A stretch of 64,000 nucleotides of DNA, taken from Membranipora membranacea (Eukaryota; Bryozoa; Gymnolaemata; Cheilostomatida; Membraniporidae). Both the position numbers and the translations under genes were made by a program. Below are positions 1-11,520 of the stretch, piece after piece. Numbering within the stretch: the first letter of the stretch is position 1; the number at the start of each line of letters is the position of its first letter. The stretch is taken from assembly GCA_914767715.1 (NCBI GenBank), contig OU612068.1, positions 33,976,001-34,040,000 of the forward strand. Reading direction: 5' to 3'. The notes beneath the pieces are model-generated. The model did no database searches, had not been told where the DNA came from, and was given only the letters and a program-made list of their open reading frames with translations.

Positions 1-51
1 TCGATGAATAAATGTAACTAATGGCACATCATTGTTCTAACTATTGTGTAG

Positions 52-3000
52 GTATTAATAGATGGTAGAGATCTGAGAGAGTATAACCTTACTTCCTTGC
101 GTAATCACATGGGAATTGTCAGTCAGGAGCCCGTACTATTTGCCACATCTATAGCCGAGAATATCAGGCTAGGAGGCAAATGGGGCGAAGAAATATCCGA
201 CACCCAAGTCCAAGATGCTGCCAAACAAGCAAACTGTTATGACTTCATCACTAAACTTCCCAAGGTTAGTCCACAATTTCCACAATACACCTTATTCTAT
301 TATTCTGTAAATACTACTGTAAATTTACTGAGCTTTACATGAAAAAAATCTCTGGGTCATCTGTATTGTGAATTTATTCTTGTCTTATGTATGGTGATTG
401 CAGGGCTTTGAGACTTTGGTTGGTGAGAGGGGAGTCCAGCTTAGCGGAGGGCAGAAACAGAGAATTGCGATAGCTCGGGCTCTGGTTAGAAACCCAGCTA
501 TACTTTTGTTAGATGAGGCTACTTCTGCTCTTGATACACAGAGTGAAGCTGTGGTACAAGAAACGCTTGACAAGGTAATAAGACCTCATTGCCCTGCATA
601 CTTCACACTGCTCACTATATGTGGCAGAGTTTCAGGGATTAAGGAGTTGCTCCCTCGTTAACAATAATATCAGTAATGTGACTAAAACAATAAACATGTA
701 AAAACCTCATGAATACTAAGGGGAAACTGTGCATTATCGGTTGTCAATCTCTCCCTCTCTCTCACTCTCTCTCTCCAGGCTAGCCAAGGGCGTACCACTA
801 TTGTGATCGCCCATCGCCTGTCCACTGTTAGATCAGCCAATAAGATATTTGCATTCCGAGATGGTAAAGTGTATGAGGAGGGAACACATGATGAGCTAAT
901 GAGTAAAGAGGGAGTTTATTACTCTCTGGTCATGAGACAGTTAGAGAGACAGAAAGAAGAGAAGAAGGATGCACAGAGAGATCTGGTATAGTACATTCTC
1001 ACGCTTCATTGAGTCTATCTGTTAGAATCGTCTGGACAATAAGACGACGATGTGACGGGCATACTTACCCTTATGGTTTTTGAAGAGTTTTGCAATATCA
1101 GAGCTACAGCCTAATTTCCATGGTAATTGTAAAGGTTTTCTCATAATCATGTGTCAGCTGTATATATGTAACGTTGTGCTCATCAGTTCATTGATACTGT
1201 TTAAGATGATGAGGCAAATGTCAGCCACATCTGGTAAATCAGACCTATTGGATGTACCTGGTGGCTCTCCTGTTACTCACACTGATGCTATGGCTTCCCC
1301 TAAGTTAGCTACCAGATCTTCCAGTCTGCGCAGATCTAAGAGAATAGGAAGTATAAGGAGCCTAAAGAACGCTGCCGCTGATGGTTATATACTCGGCATG
1401 GATCAATCAACAGAGGTCTGTGTGACATTAAACATACATCTAAGCACCTATTTCAGCTTTATGTCGCCTGTATCGTATGCATAGTTGTAAGCTTGTTTTA
1501 GTGAAATGTGGCTTGCCTCATATTTTAGAATACGAATGCTTCGAATGGAGAGGTAATTCTAGTATCTGCTGTGTTCTGTTTATTATATGAGTTGTTGAGT
1601 TGTGTGTTTATGTCGCCTGATTGTTTGAGTTCCTGCTGGGCATGTTCACTCGTAGCCACCATTACCCACAGTAACCCAGTCATATCAGTAAGATCAGACT
1701 TGGAATTCACTGAGTAAATTTCAAAGGATTATGTTATTGCAATATTAGTATTATACGTGTATATGTAATAAATAAATGGTGTTTGGAGTTGCCCCTCCTC
1801 AATTTGTGTATCAAAGTCTTGAGTATACTTCGCCTATCTTGTTTTTAGGGTTTACTGTATTTCTATACTTTAAAGACAGTAGCCACCATACTCATCATAT
1901 ATAGGTTTGTATGGTTTGAATCACTTAACCATCATACTCCAGCTTGTATTGTACAACTTCTATGCTTATGAATCAGTTTGCAGATGACGAGCTAGATTTG
2001 GAGGATGGTCAGGTTGTAGCAAGAAGACTGATTAGTCAGGAGGATAAATCCAAGAAGGCGGACATCAGTATGATTGAGATACTGAAGCTTAACAGACCAG
2101 AATGGCATCTTATACTGATAGGATCTATAGCTGCCACCGTCAGCGGAGTCATCATGCCTGCCTTCGCCGTTCTCATGAGTGAGATTGTTGGGGTATGTTC
2201 TTCGTGTTCTCAAACTGCAAATCAACTTTTTAAGTCTTACAAACTTATCAGTCAGAAATAGGAAACACGGAAACTCTTCTACACAAATAAAACCTTGGCT
2301 TTGTTATCGGAAGTTTGAGCCACTGTGTAAAATAAGAAAGCTGTTCGTTATTATTTGTTTGATCACTATCTTTGGAGATGAAATTTACCACTTGACATAT
2401 GTGACTAGTATGAATGCTTAACGTAGATGACAGGTCCAAAATGGAAAGGCTTGAGTCACTCTCACAAACACACTCCACATACAGTTCTGATGAAGTCCAA
2501 TTATAAAATACTTTTCATATTTTTGGTAGGCCCTCTCAGAACCAGATCCAGAGGTACAACAGAAGAAAGTAGCTGCGTTTGTCGGCTATATTATTATGGT
2601 CGGTTTCATATCAGCTTTTGCCACTATAACTCAGAATGGTCTGTTTGCCTTATCTGGTGAGAGGATGACTACAAGACTTCGCACACAGTCATTTGCTACA
2701 ATCGTCAAACAGGAAATAGCATATTTTGATGATGAGAAGAATAGCGTGGGAGCTCTTACTACAAGGATGGCTTCTGATGCGTCTTTGGTTAAATGGGTTA
2801 GTAATCTATTAAGTCTAATGGAATATGTTTTAATACTTACAGAGGATTATTGCTACTAAGCCATTCTCCTCATACCATCATGCTGACACTGTATTGTATT
2901 TTACAGGCCACAGGAATGAGGATAGGGATATTAATCCAGTCCGGTGCGACCGTGTTTGCTGTGCTCACCGTGGCGTTTGTGTATGTGTGGGAGCTGACTC

Positions 3001-6000
3001 TTGTCATGATGTTATTCATGCCTATAATGGTCTTATCTGGTAAGCTCCAGGCTTCATTACTCAGAGGTTACTCAAAGAACGACAAGGAAGGAGTAGAGGA
3101 CGGGGGTAAGGTGAGTGTCCATCATTATCTACTTAATATGGTCATAATCCTAATGCTAGGCTCTGCTTGACAGACATCATGTTGTCCAATGGTACTGAGT
3201 TGCTGCAGCAGTAAGGGATAAGATCCAGCCCATGGCAGCATGATTTTGGCTGTTGGCTTGCGGAGCTTACTCTGACTCAATCTATTTGTCATTGAATGCA
3301 CCATATTCATAGGTTCTGTATCTGGTGTTATCTTCTCATAGCTGTTTTATTAATAAACTTATTTTATAGATGGCTCAAGAAGCCATAAGTAATATGAGGA
3401 CAGTAACATCACTAAATAGACAGAGATACTTTGTACATAAATTCTATAAACACTTCTCGGAGCTATACAAGTAAGCATATTTTGAAAAGCTCAGTCGTAT
3501 TCTTCAATCAATTACAAAGGTTTATTCGAACCCTGATAATTTGAAATTTCTGTTAATTCAGACAACTGAGTGTGGTCCCAGCTCAGCCAATGGTTTTAGA
3601 CCCAGTTAATTCGTAAATGTAACTGTAATTCAAATTGTATTCCCCACCTAGGAAGAAAACAACTCAATATTCAGAGGGTTCATTATTCGAAGTTGTCTTT
3701 TCTAATCAAGGAAGAATATAACTCCTTGTTCAGGTGTTTGTTTTTCATAATGCAGACCAGGGAGTTTGGGACCCAAACTCCCTGTGCAGACGAAGGGAGT
3801 GATCAATATCTGGATTTAACACTCTTAAACAAAGCTGCCAACCCCGCATATCCAATTCAGTGGTTACTACTGTACACTAGTCATCAGTGTTTTATTTCCA
3901 TTATCACTTGCATTGCACAATACAACAAATAAATAGTTTCAGTTTGTCAAATCCCTGAAAGAGGCCCCACATTCGTTGAAAATCCCCGCGAGCTGGCATT
4001 ATTGTAATTAGAACAACTCATAATTAGAACAAATTTCTTGGGTCCCCTGGAGTTTGAATTAAGTGACTTACACAGTACTGTTTCCACTGAAGGCCACTTG
4101 ATGTAGACGGGAATGATAGATGATGATTATGATGATTATATTTTTTCAGGAAGGACATAAAGAAGTCATTTGTCTATGGAATAGCCTACTCTGTCTCACA
4201 GAGTATGGGTTTCTTCATGTACGCCATCTGCTTTGGATTCGGAGGTTATCTTATCCTCTGTGACTGTCAGTCTTGGAGGTCGGAGAGAATTCCCTTTTTC
4301 CACATACTTAGGTGAGTGTATACTTATTCATTTAATATAGATTTATACATATTTAAGCGTAATTGTAACCAAATGGTTCCGAAAGTTTCATGAGTGAATG
4401 AGACATAAAAACTGAGCAGTTTAAACAAATGTGGGTTAAAATGGCAAGTCTGTCCCTGTCCAAAGACTGAGAAATAACAGTGCCTTCAGGGCGCAGTCGG
4501 CACTTTTGGCGCCTAGTTGTTCTCAGTTTGCAAGCAGGTCGGAGCACACCTCTTACTCCTGTTTATACGGATTTATCTTCTGATTGTGCAAGAGGTACAA
4601 TTACAAAAATAAGCTGTTACAAATCACCGCCTTTGACAAAAATAAAATTTCCATTGCACAATTCTCAAGATATTAGCTTGATCATTTGGTGGGCTTCCCA
4701 AATTAAAAACATATGTATGTACATTTGTAAATGTATTCTAAATTGGTTTGCACTAAAGACATTTTATATGATACTTGTAGAGTATTTGCTGCGACGACTC
4801 TTGGAAGCATGGCAATCGGACGTTCCACTTCAGCACTACCAGATTTTACAAAAGCCAAAGTTGCAGCATACAACATCAAAAAGCTGCTGGATAGAAAATC
4901 TGAGATTGACCCTAGCGCTACAACAGGAGATGAGCCAGTGAGTGTTTGCGTGATTCTGTGTGTGTGGATCACAAGAGCCCTACAATGCTGGATAGCTGCT
5001 TACTGGATGTTATCCATCAAGTTTATTACTGGTTGTATAAAAATGTTCCCATTTGTACACAATACTAGCAGTGAGTTCTGACTCTGATTGATTGCACCCA
5101 TAGACTCAAAGACATATATTATATATAGTCAATTGATTAAGTCTTGAAATGGACTGATGTACCATACAAGCACAAAGTTTAACGTCTACTTTGTCTGAGA
5201 CTGTAGAACGGATAACCGAAGTTATTGTGAGAGTCCCTGTTCAAATATTTAGTTATGTTTTATAGGCTAAGTGTAATGGTGATGTAAAGTTCACAGATGT
5301 GGAGTTTTTCTACCCAACCCGTAAGACAGCTCAGGTATTACAAGGTCTCAGCTTGGAAGTTAAAAAAGGACAGACATTAGCTTTGGTGGGATCAAGTGGT
5401 TGTGGAAAAAGTACTAGTGTGTCATTACTAGAGCGATTCTATAATGCCACAGCCGGACAAGTGGTAAGTTTTGATCAAGTATTTTTGATAGATGATTATC
5501 TTCCTGTTTCAAACAGAAATGCAGCTATCTGTAAACACCTTCCTTCAGCTCCTGATTATAATTGGCACTTGACAAATCTGATGATAGCAGCCTATTTGAT
5601 CTGAATTATAGCTATTTTCGGAGGAAAATGTTGATAGCTGGTTGTCCTTTCACCCTGGTGTTATTTTAACAGCCAACTTGTTATTATGGTGTCTCATATT
5701 TAGACGATAGATGGTAACGATATTACATCACTCAACCTAAAGTGGCTGAGACAGCATCTCGGTATCGTGTCACAAGAACCTACATTAATGGACACATCTA
5801 TCGCTGAGAATATAGCATATGGTGATAACAGCCGAGAAGTTACCATCACTGAAATAATGGAGGCTGCTATAAAAGCTAATGCACACAACTTCATAACCCA
5901 ATTACCCAAGGTTAGCAGTGAACATATCTCTGTCAGTCAATGTTTGTTGTTGCGTTTCATGCTTGATCCCACCCTCCCTGATGGCAGTTTGAAGGTTAGA

Positions 6001-7707
6001 TATACCTCCTATATTACGAGAGTAGTCATGTTGGCGTTGGCAAAGTCTAAGCTAGCCATGCATATGATCAGTGAGGTTTACATTGTCACTCTCTTGTGGG
6101 TACATTACGGTAAAGCATTGCAAACCCTGAAATACTGAACATCACTGATGTATATTATATGGATGAGGGGTACATATCTGACTCTGAGCAAGCGTATGGC
6201 TATTCTTGTATGGTTGCTGGACTGCATTTCTTATCTTTGATCGGTCCACAAATCCAGAATCTAGAATTGTCAAGCAGCTTGCCTGAGTTGTTGAGAGGTG
6301 ATACTGGGACATAAATCAATGCATGATGTGAAAGCTGCCAGATTTTAAGCTTTATTTAGATCCTGACACTAAGCTTTATACTGATGGCATATCTCAACAA
6401 ATAACCACTCGATGTATTTTACCACCGATCCATAAATTCACATCAAGACTGATCATCCTATATCGCTTCCAGGGTTATGAGACAAACGTTGGAGCGAAAG
6501 GTACTCAGCTTAGTGGAGGACAGAAACAGAGAATAGCCATAGCCCGAGCTCTGGTCAGAAACCCAGCTATTCTTCTGTTAGATGAGGCTACCTCTGCTCT
6601 CGATACTGAGAGTGAAAAGGTGGGATTAGTTTTTATGCCTTCATCATTCATATAAATTGTAGCATTGGAGATCTGCAGTGCATTTTTGTTGCCAGATCAT
6701 GTCCCATAAATTGCCCTCACAAAACCAACCACACGTCATTCATTCACGGCTACAGTATAGTAAAAATTCTTCTTCACTTCACTGAAGAAGAATCCATCAT
6801 ATATCTTCAAGGCGTTGTGTGACAGGGGGTCTTTTAATTAGAAAGAGCCAAAATCGCAATCTGATCACTCAATGAGTGAGCGATACCTGCTAGGCTCTCG
6901 TTTTCGAATCGCTCAGTAATTGATGCAACTATATACATTCTGAGTGAGCGATTCTGGAGCAATTTTGTCTAATTGCAAGACCAAGTGAGTGATAATTTTG
7001 ACCGATGTGATAGTGATAACTTGATTTAGTAAAGCATCGCTCATTCCAATTGAAAGACCCCCTGCATGACAATTGAATAGCCTTCAGCCTTCTTAATCAA
7101 ATCCCGCTTATGAGAACGAACTGAATGACTGATAACAAAGCCTACATGGGATCGTTATATCTGCCAGAGGATATCAAGGGAGGGGATTATCCCAAAAGCT
7201 TGAAACTACAGAAACTTTTCAAGTATTGCGTTACTGTACTGGCTGGCTGCTTTTATCCACAACTTCAAAAATAATTTTGTCTGTTGAGATAAACCCTCAA
7301 GGTTATATTGTGACTGTACATTACCTCTCATAAAAAAACCTTATTCAATAAGCAACTCCTGTTGCTGCTGTGTCCACCAATTTTTTTCCGTGTTGTCAAC
7401 TTATTTTCCTCTCTAGCTATACATTTTATAATAATGTGTATTTATTTTTATATTATCTATCTATATATTGATTTATTACAATACATTTATAACATCAACA
7501 TCTGTCTGATTGCAGATTGTTCAGGCAGCTTTAGATGAGGCTATGAAGGGACGAACAGCCATAATTATCGCTCACAGACTTTCCACCATCAGAAATGCAG
7601 ACAAGATCGGAGTTATCGATGGTGGAAAACTAGTTGAAATCGGAACACATCAAGAGCTCATAGCTAAAAGGGCATTCTATTATAATCTTGTCAATGCTCA
7701 ACTTTAA
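52..7707 (+). CDS. ABCB/P-glycoprotein-type transporter, gene 1 of 3 (5' part outside window)
   Basis: 3' part of a full-length ABC exporter of the ABCB (MDR/P-glycoprotein) family, which normally pumps hydrophobic compounds or lipids out across a membrane using ATP. Exons: 52-264, 404-574, 779-985, 1206-1415, 1977-2192, 2530-2796, 2907-3110, 3370-3470, 4150-4311, 4781-4937, 5266-5463, 5704-5910, 6473-6619, 7516-7707. All have GT-AG borders and join in frame to 883 codons plus TAA. Order: end of NBD1 (Q-loop VSQEP, signature LSGGQ, Walker [14 protein letters not shown]-loop IAHRLST), a Ser/Arg-rich linker, TMD2, then a complete NBD2 (Walker [15 protein letters not shown], Walker B, IIAHRLST). 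Walker A of NBD1 and TMD1 must lie left of the window. Odd points: a Trp codon (2794-2796) replaces a Gly found in genes 2 and 3, and NBD2 has Ile where both paralogues have Lys (EAAIKAN). Nearly identical to the 3' half of gene 2. The assignment to full-length ABCB exporters is firm; the human orthologue is not determinable. Confidence 0.93.
4370..4560 (-). repeat. SINE-like repeat in TMD2 intron of gene 1 (head deleted)
   Basis: Near-identical to 27,475-27,690 in gene 2, except that about 44 bp containing the tRNA-like head (box A) are missing between two ACCT microhomologies at about 4,543-4,548. Confidence 0.55.
6825..7062. mobile_element. MITE in the last intron of ABCB gene 1
   Basis: Inverted ends GGGGGTCTTTTAATT and, on the other strand, GGGGGTCTTTCAATTGG. 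The interior has repeated GAGTGAGCGAT motifs in both directions. Flanks are similar but not identical 8-mers (gtgtgaca and gcatgaca). The same intron in gene 2 (about 30,030-30,045) lacks it. No coding capacity. Confidence 0.75.
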
Positions 7708-7880
7708 AGTGTTCCATGTCTGATTGATTTTAATTTAGAGAATTACTAACCAAAGCCTATATTATAATGTTTTCAGTGCCAGATTAATATTGTATATATT
7801 TTATTTTCCTATGTTACATATGACTGAGTATGGAGAATGTGGGTAACATAACTTCACATTATACACAATATAGTCTACTG

Positions 7881-9859
7881 CAGTGGTGCTCAAATGGAGG
7901 CCCGCGGGCCGAATCAGGCCCACCATTTTCAATGAGACCCTTCAGATTTGAGGCACAAAAAAAATAGTCATAAAATTATAATTATGCTCGCAATTACTCA
8001 AGTTGACTGACCTAGTTTGTTGTGTGGAGTTTGTGGCGCTTTATTATCGTATACCACTAGTTATTCACTTCACACAGCAGAGGTCAGACAACTCTGACTA
8101 GTTTGAAATATAAAACTGTGCTATTATAAATTTTCTCATTTGGAGTTATGACGTTAGATGGCTATCTAAAGGAAAAGCTCTGGAGAGATTCTGGGCATTG
8201 CTAGAACATGTCCAAGAATTTCTTCGTCAAGTGGACAGAACAAATGCTCGGAAACATCTTGAGTTTATAACTTCTGAGCAGGCATTATCACGAATAGCGT
8301 TTCTTACTGATTTATTTCAGCATCTGAATGTGTTAAATCTAAATCTTCAGGGAGAAAAGTGTACTGCTGTAGATTTGTGGAAGCAAGTTAGGTCATTCAA
8401 ACTGAAACTTCAGCTATTTATCGCCGATATTATATTATGAACTTTTATTAACCACCGATCAATGCATGAAGCAAATAAGACCTTGTGAAAACAAAAAAAA
8501 CAAAAGAAGCAATAAGAAGGCATTGACGTATTTATGAGTATTTATAAAAAAGGCTTTTTCTGCAAAGAGCAGTATTGGATTTAGGGAGGGTCGTGGTTTT
8601 ATGATGGTGCCTGTCATTTGTTGCTAGGTGATGTATATGATGGTGATGTGGATGGCTGGTGTTCTTTCTCACATTATTGACATACTTTAGGCAGCATATG
8701 TCCAGATAAACACTTAGTTCTGTTAAATTTAATGCTACAAGACGCTAATCATAATGTTCTAAACATGGAAAAATAACCCTGAGACATAACTTCTGTAGTC
8801 GTTCAAGAATCTCTTTGTCCCCTTTTGATAAGTATGGGAACCAACTTGGTGCTGCGTACGAGATCACTGACAGAACTCTGGATCTATAAAATGTGGCCAG
8901 ACTAGACATGGAGACCCCAGCTTTCCTGAGCCGAATAATGGCAATATTAAAAGCAATATGCTTCACTTTCCTACTCTGAAGTCGTTCTGCAGTGGCAGGG
9001 GATAGGCTTAACGAGTTTGAAGATTTCCTCAACTTGGTAATCGGGGAGTTCGATAGGAGATTCCAGCAATTCCAGAACATTACTCATGTGTTGAAACTCA
9101 TTGATAATGCAAAAGAGAGTGCAATGTCCCCAGAGCTGGAAGCAGAATTGAAACTTGTATTTCCCCAAATTTCCATTCCCTCTCTGCAACTGGAGCTTTA
9201 TGATGTGGCAGTCGAAGCCCATGAGATAGTATTCCACGCTGAAAACTTTCCAGTGTTAACTGCATTGGCTTTGCGAGTCCTCACTATATTTCCATCTACC
9301 TATATTTGTGAATCCATTTTTTCTAAAATGAATTTTATCAAGAATGACAAGAGAACTCGTCTAACTGACGAACACCTGAATGATCTGATACATGTGGTCA
9401 GTGCTGATGTCATAACTGAGAAACAGTTTGACACGGTCATGGTTGCCAAGAGAGTGTTCCATTCCTCTCACTAATTGCATTTTACCAAGCTAGAATCATA
9501 TTCATATTTAATATTATACTTTTATCTAAATGTAAAATATTGTCATTCGCCTAGCTACAATCATAATTATATATAATATTTTTATCCTTATGTCAAATAA
9601 ATATATGTTAATGTAATAAAAGTGATAGCACAATATATATATTTATATTGGTATACCTTCTGCATGGGGAAAAAGGCAAAATATAATTCGGATGATTATT
9701 CAGCCAGAATACCCATTAATGCATTGCTGCGAAACCTTGGTTGCCCTTTAAGTTGCAACAGCCTCTAAAAAATTCTGCAATGTAAATTTCTGGCCCGGCC
9801 CTCCAATATTCCTGAAATATTGAATCCTGCCCTTTCTCGAAAACATTTGAGCAAGCCTG
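7881..9859 (+). mobile_element. hAT transposon remnant with nested LINE fragment
   Basis: Ends are CAGTGGTGCTCAAATG and, inverted, CAGGCTTGCTCAAATG. Flanks are near-perfect 8-bp target duplications (gtctactg at 7873-7880, gtctacta at 9860-9867). The matching DNA after gene 2 (about 30,903-30,920) has one uninterrupted copy of this site. Inside, the frame from about 8153 reads VRWLSKGKALERFWALLEHV, and 8997-9471 ends with a hAT C-terminal dimerisation region (FPSTYICESIFSKMNF, RTRLTDEHLNDLIHV). The N-terminal BED/catalytic part is missing and the frame is broken by a LINE piece, so the element cannot encode a working transposase. Confidence 0.9.
8745..8995 (-). mobile_element. Non-LTR retrotransposon C-terminal fragment nested in the hAT element
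   Basis: The minus-strand frame reads LQSRKVKHIAFNIAIIRLRK, then TFYRSRVLSVISYAAPSWFP and KEILERLQKLCLRVIFP, the typical region after the reverse transcriptase of CR1/jockey-like LINEs. It ends with a stop at 8745; the probable 3' UTR extends to about 8440. The 5' end is truncated near 8995, where the hAT reading frame resumes. It separates the two halves of the hAT coding region and so inserted after the hAT element. Confidence 0.75.
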
Positions 9860-10021
9860 GTCTACTATATCATACTCAAGGTCTCAAACGTAATCTCACC
9901 AGCTCATCCATATTTATTTTTATAACTCATCAAATTCAAAAAGGTATTAAAGACAGGGCTGTCAAGTTTATAATAATAAAAACAATATAAACAAAACAGA
10001 AACATTTCTGTTGACATGGTT

Positions 10022-10415
10022 CAGGGGCGTATATTCTAAAAATTTTCACTCACTGACTTTTTAGAGATGAGCATAATGATCGGGCGCAGCCCGATCCACA
10101 CGCGTTAGGCGTGGCGGGGAGGGTGTGGGAGGGGCGCTTAAGCGCCCTCCCACCACGGAAATTTTTGCATATCGGTAGCAAAATAGTGCAAGCAGAGAGG
10201 TATTTCAATAGCTCACTGAGCTGTTGTGTACTTTCAGAAAACAACTCAATAGCAGTAGAAGATTACGGGAAAAATTTTGAAAAAAAACTGACATAAATGG
10301 GATTCGAACCCACAACAATCTGAATTACAGTGATTATAAAGCAGACGCTCTACACACTGAGCTATTCAGTCACTCACGGAAATCCGTGGGCCGTGAGTGT
10401 TAATATACGCCACTG
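10022..10415. mobile_element. hAT-like MITE carrying a tRNA-like sequence
   Basis: 394 bp flanked by a perfect 8-bp duplication acatggtt (10014-10021 and 10416-10423). Termini are CAGGGGCGTATATT and, inverted, CAGTGGCGTATATT. The paralogous DNA after gene 2 (about 31,047) has a single acatggtt and no insert. The interior is GC-richer than its surroundings, with palindromic stretches such as GGGCGCTTAAGCGCCC (about 10,133-10,150), and carries the tRNA-like block at 10290-10371. No transposase. Confidence 0.88.
10290..10371 (-). tRNA. tRNA-like sequence inside the MITE
   Basis: On the minus strand, box A TAGCTCAGTGTG (10353-10364) and box B GGTTCGAATCC (10300-10310) match the Pol III consensus perfectly. 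A D-arm, a T-arm (loop TTCGAAT) and a partly paired acceptor stem (5 of 7 pairs) can be drawn. The anticodon arm has 8 or so extra bases, which could be a short intron (reading TAT, Ile) or decay. Probably a tRNA-derived piece rather than a working tRNA gene. Confidence 0.45.
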
Positions 10416-11484
10416 ACATGGTTATTGGTATAAAATCTAGTGCCCCCCTCTCAGTGTATTCTTATTGCTACTTTCTCACTATATGATGGACCTAAAGTGA
10501 TTGATAAATAATCTCTTGTTAAAGGGCAACCAGGGTTTCAAACAACTTCTCATTGATTGATAGCAGATTGCACCTTACACATAGGGAAATAGAGCAAATA
10601 TAAATCGGATGATTATTCAGTGAATATTCTTGTTATATTAAACACTTCAACCATCAATTGATGCCACTCAAACTAAACTAAAATGGATCTCACAGAGCAG
10701 TTTCCAGTTCATGTTATATTCAGCCTGTGCTCTACCATTATTACAGCAATGTTTTAGAAAGTCTCCTAAACTGAGTGTTACTCAGCTAAGAGTCAGCAAC
10801 TACTTTGAGTTTTGCACTGCGTCATGCACTCCTACCTTGTACAGGAGTGCGCTAAATTGAATATGTATATGTCTCTATGTTATATTCATGTAAAGATTGC
10901 TGGAGAGCAGCTGAATAAAAAGTGATTTACATTTAAATTACAAACCTGATGCTGCATTGCACATTCTTTACTTTACCACCCATTTATGCATTGCTCCGAA
11001 ACCCTCTGCTTTTACCCCATCCGCACGTCTTCTTTCCTTAACTGAATAAACCAAACCAAGCAGATCGTTACTGCGGAAATGAAATAGTAAAACATATCCA
11101 CATTGTGCTCATGGTAATTTATACTATACTCGAACAACAGCAATGTGGACTAATGTGTTGTGAGACGGAACAAGTTGTCCCTTCCCGAAAAGAAGGAGCA
11201 CAACTCCAAAACTCACTTAACACCTAATTACACTATTTGGACGGCTATTATGGCTAACTCTTGCTGTGACGCGGCAGTTTTCATGCAGTTGTTTCCCTTG
11301 ATCTCATACTCTCTATCAATTTATGCCATGAGACTTCAACCAAGAACACTAACGCAATTATCGTCAGCTATACAGAACAGCTGACCTATGCCGGCTCAAT
11401 CCTATCTGCGCCAGGTCCCTGCTGCCATCTAACCAAAATTGGTCCTGATATAGATATATTTATATGATATATACAGTATGCTAA

Positions 11485-11520
11485 CAGCTTCTCGGCCTAT
11501 TGGCTGAGATCAAAGTGTCA
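11485..11520 (+). ncRNA. U2 snRNA 5'-end-like fragment
   Basis: AGCTTCTCGGCCTATTGGCT followed by GAGATCAAAGTGT is very close to the invariant 5' end of U2 snRNA (GCTTCTCGGCCTTTTGGCTA, then AGATCAAGTGT). The match stops before the branch-point recognition element GTAGTA, so this is a pseudogene fragment or a U2-derived repeat head, not a functional U2 gene. Confidence 0.6.

Noticed and set aside
1992-2478. Minus-strand open frames duplicated at 25104-25590
   Set aside because: Conserved in both copies only because the DNA is a recent duplicate; they oppose ABCB exons and introns and have no recognisable domain.
8153-9471. Domesticated hAT transposase gene
   Set aside because: Frame is interrupted by a LINE fragment, the N-terminal part is missing, and the element still has its transposon ends and target duplications.
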